Shown: in pieces, positions 6,356 to 9,397 of the stretch | How the letters are laid out: the number at the start of each line of letters is the position of its first letter | Numbering within the stretch: the stretch's first letter is position 1 | Assembly: GCA_030745955.1 (NCBI GenBank) | Contig: JASLNQ010000061.1 | Location: forward strand, 1-9,397 | Reading direction: 5' to 3' | DNA from: Dehalococcoidia bacterium | GTDB lineage: Bacteria > Chloroflexota > Dehalococcoidia > UBA1151 > UBA1328 | DNA length: 9,397 bases | Notes under the pieces: generated by a model | The model's database searches: none | What the model was told of the DNA's origin: nothing | What the model saw: the letters and a program-made list of their open reading frames with translations, nothing else | Program-made: the position numbers and the translations under genes

Positions 6356-7390
6356 ATGCAGGTAAACGGCAAACAGTATCGAGCGGTCTGGTGGGACGAT
6401 GGCGCGATCAAGTTCGTCGATCAACGGCTCATCCCATTCCGCTTCGAGATCGCCACGGCGACAACCATCGACGAAGTCGCCGAAGCCATCGCAGCCCTGG
6501 GAGTCCGCGGCGCTCCGACCATCGGCGTGATGGCCGCTTACGGGCTGGCGCTGGCCACCGAGATTGGCCATGACCCCGACGACGCCTACCAGCAGCTGGC
6601 CGCAACACGCCCCACCGCAGTGAACCTCAGGGTGGGCCTCGACCGGGTGCGCAATGCCGGACCCGGGCAAATACTCGAAGCAGCAAGAACGTTCGACAAC
6701 TCCGAGGTCGCGGCTGCCGAGGCGATCGGCGAGAACGGCGCCGAACTCATCGGGACCGGCACCCGGTTCCTCACCCACTGCAACACGGGCTGGCTCGCAG
6801 CGCAGGACTGGGGCACCGCGGCCGCAGTGATATTCAAGGCACAACGGGCGGGCAAAGGACCGTTCGTCTTCGTCAGCGAAACCCGCCCCCGGCTGCAGGG
6901 ATCCCGTCTCACCGCCTGGGAGATGAAAAACGAAGGCGTCGACCACGCAGTAATCGCCGATTCGGCCTCGGCATTTCTGATGAGCCGGGGCGAGATCGAC
7001 ATCGCGATCGTCGGGGCCGACCGCATCGCAGCGAACGGCGACACCGCAAATAAGATCGGCACCTACCAGCATGCACTGGCCGCCAGGGCCCACGGCGTGC
7101 CGTTCTACATCGCCGCCCCAACATCGACCATCGATCCGGACACGCCCACCGGCGACGAGATCGATATCGAGGAGCGCGACAGCGACGAGGTGCTCGCTGT
7201 CCACGGCCTCGACAATGACGGAACCTTGAGAACGGTGCGGATCGCGGCTTCGGCCTCCGGAACGCCCGATGAATCCCCTACGCGAAACCCGGCTTTCGAT
7301 GTGACCCCGGCCGCGCTAATCGCGGGCATCATCACCGAACGCGGAATCGTTCAGCCGTCGACCGAAGCCATCGCCTCTCACCTGGCCTGA
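6356..7390 (+). CDS. mtnA: S-methyl-5-thioribose-1-phosphate isomerase
   Basis: MtnA isomerises the aldose methylthioribose-1-phosphate to methylthioribulose-1-phosphate in the methionine salvage pathway. It has 344 residues, the usual length, and is related to eIF2B subunits. Conserved segments are ALGVRGAPTIGVMAAYG (47-63), LTHCNTG with the catalytic Cys (C142, equivalent to C160 of the Bacillus enzyme), ETRPRLQGSRLTAWEM (175-190), and VGADRIAANGDTANKIGTY (219-237), which carries the catalytic Asp (D222, equivalent to D240). RNPAFDVTPAALI (310-322) is the C-terminal signature. A short extra loop lies at about 286-309. It starts at ATG 6356 with only a weak GCAGG upstream, 27 bases after the glycosyltransferase, so it may be in the same transcript. 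No other salvage gene is in the window. The eIF2B-like ribose-1,5-bisphosphate isomerases are the main alternative, but the motifs favour MtnA. Confidence 0.95.
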   Translation: MQVNGKQYRAVWWDDGAIKFVDQRLIPFRFEIATATTIDEVAEAIAALGVRGAPTIGVMAAYGLALATEIGHDPDDAYQQLAATRPTAVNLRVGLDRVRNAGPGQILEAARTFDNSEVAAAEAIGENGAELIGTGTRFLTHCNTGWLAAQDWGTAAAVIFKAQRAGKGPFVFVSETRPRLQGSRLTAWEMKNEGVDHAVIADSASAFLMSRGEIDIAIVGADRIAANGDTANKIGTYQHALAARAHGVPFYIAAPTSTIDPDTPTGDEIDIEERDSDEVLAVHGLDNDGTLRTVRIAASASGTPDESPTRNPAFDVTPAALIAGIITERGIVQPSTEAIASHLA

Positions 7391-7548
7391 ACACCGGGCA
7401 AACAACCACCTGCAGTTCAGAGATTCGGTGGCGCACACCGCAATCACAAGTTCCACCTGCACGAAACCTGTGTGTGTACGCACAGATAAAGCGCGTATTG
7501 ACACAGGGCTGAATCCCGAAACTGGGAGATATCACGTCTGTAACACGT

Positions 7549-7569
7549 TATCGGTCAGGGCGACCGATA
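7549..7569 (+). promoter_or_regulatory. Perfect 21-bp palindrome before the TPR gene
   Basis: TATCGGTC (7549-7556) and GACCGATA (7562-7569) are perfect 8-bp arms around the spacer AGGGC. The element ends one base before the ATG at 7571. It has the size and symmetry of a dimeric-repressor operator, or it would form a stable RNA hairpin covering the translation start. A consensus TTGACA at 7498-7503 lies upstream, but no acceptable -10 follows at 17-18 bp. A smaller TGTG-TACG-CACA element lies at 7473-7484. Confidence 0.5.
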
Positions 7570-7570
7570 C

Positions 7571-8428
7571 ATGGAATTAGTCTTCTGGGAACCCCAAATG
7601 GTTAGCCAGCGTCAACCCTCTCAATCACCCCGGTCTTTCAAGAAAATCGAAGAGGAAGCCATCGACCACGCACTCTCCGGTCGCTGGGAAGAAGCCCTCG
7701 CTGTGAACCACGAGGGACTCCAGACCGATCCCAACAACGTGGGTTGCCACAACCGGCTGGCAAAGGCATATCTCGAACTGAGCAGGTACAAGGATGCACT
7801 TGCATCGCTCAAAGCGGCCCTGGTCATCGACCCGACCAACAGGGTCGCAACCAGGCAAATGGACAGGCTGTCGAAGCTGGACGGCCGGGGCGTCGCACGC
7901 CGGACCTCTGGCGGTAGCGCAACCAACTCGGCCCTTTTCATCTCGGACCCGGCCGTCGCAACGGTATCCGAGCTGAAGAAAGTTGCCCCCCCGGAAGTTC
8001 TCGCAGCTATATCACACGGCGACAAGTTCAAGTTCGACATCGATGACGCCGTGGTGAACGTTCACACTCCGGGTGGTGAGCGGGTCGGCACGCTGGAAGT
8101 GCGCATCGCAACACGGCTCCGGAAGATGATCGCAGGCGGCAACAAGTACGAAGTCCTGGCAGCAAAACTGTCCGATTCCGAAGTGGTTGTGATTGTCCGC
8201 GAAACGAAGCGCTCGCCCGAGCAAGCGCGAATCGCGTCATTCCCGTCTTACCTGCAGAAGAAGATCGGCGACTTCGACATCGACGACCCGATGGCGATCA
8301 ACGATGAAGTTCGCATGGAAGACGACATCGATGAACAAGCGCCCCGGCCCGTCGAGGCCGAGGCCATGAAGTCGATCATGCGGGGCGAATTCGGTGGGTC
8401 TGCCGACGACGCAAGCCTGAAGTTCTAA
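7571..8428 (+). CDS. TPR protein with uncharacterised beta-rich domain
   Basis: I cannot assign a function. The 285-residue product begins with a helical region carrying two tetratricopeptide repeats at about residues 25-92 (with GRWEEALAVNHEGLQTDPNN and SRYKDALASLKAALVIDPTN), a protein-interaction module. A basic/serine-rich linker (100-125) follows. Then comes a predicted mixed domain at about 138-225, including VVNVHTPGGERVGTLEVR, ATRLRKMIAGGNKYE and EVVVIVRE, whose pattern loosely recalls HIRAN-type domains; this is inference. The C-terminus (about 233-285) is very acidic with repeated DID and DD. There is no signal peptide or membrane helix, so it is probably cytosolic. ATG 7571 sits directly after a palindrome; ATG 7598 (residue 10), with a weak GGGA upstream, is an equally plausible start. 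The stop overlaps the convergent aminotransferase stop. Confidence 0.8.
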   Translation: MELVFWEPQMVSQRQPSQSPRSFKKIEEEAIDHALSGRWEEALAVNHEGLQTDPNNVGCHNRLAKAYLELSRYKDALASLKAALVIDPTNRVATRQMDRLSKLDGRGVARRTSGGSATNSALFISDPAVATVSELKKVAPPEVLAAISHGDKFKFDIDDAVVNVHTPGGERVGTLEVRIATRLRKMIAGGNKYEVLAAKLSDSEVVVIVRETKRSPEQARIASFPSYLQKKIGDFDIDDPMAINDEVRMEDDIDEQAPRPVEAEAMKSIMRGEFGGSADDASLKF

Positions 8429-9397
8429 CCGTATCCCGCTCGCTCCAGCACGTTCCTCACCGCGCCCACAAACGCGTCAACGTCGGCTTCGGTGTGCACG
8501 GTCGAAACATTCCCGGCACACCGGTTCGACATCAGGAATCCTTCATTTAGCAGGCCAATGAACATCGTGCGCAGCATTTCCGCGTCGTTCGTTGCGTAGG
8601 TCCTGTAGTCAACCACCTCTTCCGACGTGAATTGCAGCGCGAACAACGACGCGACTCCGGTCACTCCCATCGGCACCTCGAGCTCGGCAAACAGCTCCCG
8701 GAGCTTGCACCGCAGTAGGTCACCCAGCCTTTCGAGGTACTCGTACTTATCGGGCGACAGCGCTTCGAGCGTCGCAATTCCCGCCGCCGCGGTCATCGGG
8801 TTGCCATTAAAAGTGCCGGCGTGTTGCACGGTAGGACCGCCGTCCGACGGGTCCCACATCGCCATGATCTCGTCACGGCCGCCAAATGCACCGACCGGCA
8901 TGCCACCACCGACCACCTTGCCAAAACAGGTCAGGTCGGGTGTGATGCCGTAGTAGTCCTGCGCCCCGCCGTAAGCTATGCGGAAGGCGATGACCTCGTC
9001 AAAGATCAACACGATCCCCAGCTCATCGGTCAGGCGTCGCAGACCTTCCAGGAACTCAGGCTTCCCGGGCACCATCCCGCACTGGCCGTTCACCGGCTCG
9101 ACAATTACCGCCGCCAGCTCGTCTGCGTGCTCACGGATGATCTTTTCCGCTGCGACAATGTCGTTGAACGGTGTGATGAAGATTTCGTTGACCGCACCCT
9201 CCGAGATTCCCGGGAACGCCGCCACCGCATTCGGCGACTTTGCATCGCCTGCCGCGTCAAGCGGTGGCAGGACGCTGATCTGTATGGCGTCATGGTTGCC
9301 GTGGTAGGCCCCCTCGCACTTCACCAGCTTTCGCCTGCCCGTGAACGCCCTTGCCGCGCGGATCGCATTGAGCGTCGCCTCAGTCCCCGTGTTCACG
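8425..9397 (-). CDS. Class-III aminotransferase, GSA aminomutase-like (partial)
   Basis: This PLP-dependent class-III aminotransferase is related to glutamate-1-semialdehyde 2,1-aminomutase (HemL), which makes 5-aminolevulinate for tetrapyrroles. The visible 323 residues run off the right edge, so roughly 100 N-terminal residues are missing. The first visible codon is GTG, but it sits inside the conserved NTGTEATLNAIR motif and is not the start. Other motifs are CEGAYHGNHD (27-36 of the fragment), EPVNGQCG (100-107), IFDEV (131-135), the PLP lysine in CFGKVVGGGMPVGAFGG (K160) and HAGTFNGNP. FDEVIAFRIAYGG is one residue shorter than the FDEV-MTGFR form of classical HemL, and EPVNGQCG differs from the usual EPVAGN. 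It may therefore be a HemL paralogue acting on another amino acid, and I give no gene symbol. It converges on the TPR gene with a four-base overlap. Confidence 0.87.
   Translation of the reverse strand, partial: VNTGTEATLNAIRAARAFTGRRKLVKCEGAYHGNHDAIQISVLPPLDAAGDAKSPNAVAAFPGISEGAVNEIFITPFNDIVAAEKIIREHADELAAVIVEPVNGQCGMVPGKPEFLEGLRRLTDELGIVLIFDEVIAFRIAYGGAQDYYGITPDLTCFGKVVGGGMPVGAFGGRDEIMAMWDPSDGGPTVQHAGTFNGNPMTAAAGIATLEALSPDKYEYLERLGDLLRCKLRELFAELEVPMGVTGVASLFALQFTSEEVVDYRTYATNDAEMLRTMFIGLLNEGFLMSNRCAGNVSTVHTEADVDAFVGAVRNVLERAGYG

Noticed and set aside
7406..7461. Nine-base direct repeat CCACCTGCA (7406-7414 and 7453-7461) as a regulator site
   Set aside because: Only two copies, 47 bases apart and without symmetry; within chance expectation for a GC-rich gap.

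Overview
This window comes from a bacterial chromosome with GC-rich third codon positions. The mix of genes suggests an uncultivated environmental bacterium. A Chloroflexota (Dehalococcoidia/SAR202-like) origin is my best guess, from the look of the proteins and the gene combination, but it is an inference without a database search. I see no CRISPR array, insertion sequence or phage gene, and no complete novel system. Most of the window is housekeeping metabolism with a few non-routine regulatory details.

Layout. Positions 1-551 carry no convincing gene. They hold several inverted repeats just downstream of a minus-strand tRNA-Pro(CGG) at 552-628, which has an encoded CCA and a perfect TATAAT -10 box upstream. 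A D-2-hydroxyacid dehydrogenase (875-1867, minus) follows. It is divergent from a plus-strand amino-acid operon: thrB (homoserine kinase, TTG start, 2093-2998) and lysC (aspartate kinase, 2995-4245), which overlap by ATGA. Inside lysC a strong Shine-Dalgarno sequence and an in-frame ATG at 3763 would yield a separate 160-residue ACT-domain beta subunit.

Next on the plus strand is a tight cluster: an ALG5-like family-2 glycosyltransferase (4315-5118), a YccU-type CoA-binding protein (5121-5540) and a DPM1-like polyprenol-phosphate mannosyltransferase (5543-6328), followed 27 bases later by mtnA of methionine salvage (6356-7390). A 180-base gap with a perfect 8-5-8 palindrome precedes an uncharacterised TPR protein (7571-8428). 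Its stop codon overlaps that of a convergent class-III aminotransferase of the glutamate-1-semialdehyde aminomutase type (8425 to the window end, N-terminus missing).

How they fit together. ThrB and LysC belong to the aspartate-derived threonine/lysine/methionine pathways, and MtnA recycles the methylthio group of S-adenosylmethionine. The two glycosyltransferases probably make lipid-linked sugar donors for envelope glycans or protein glycosylation. The dehydrogenase, the CoA-binding protein and the TPR protein have no assignable pathway from this window.
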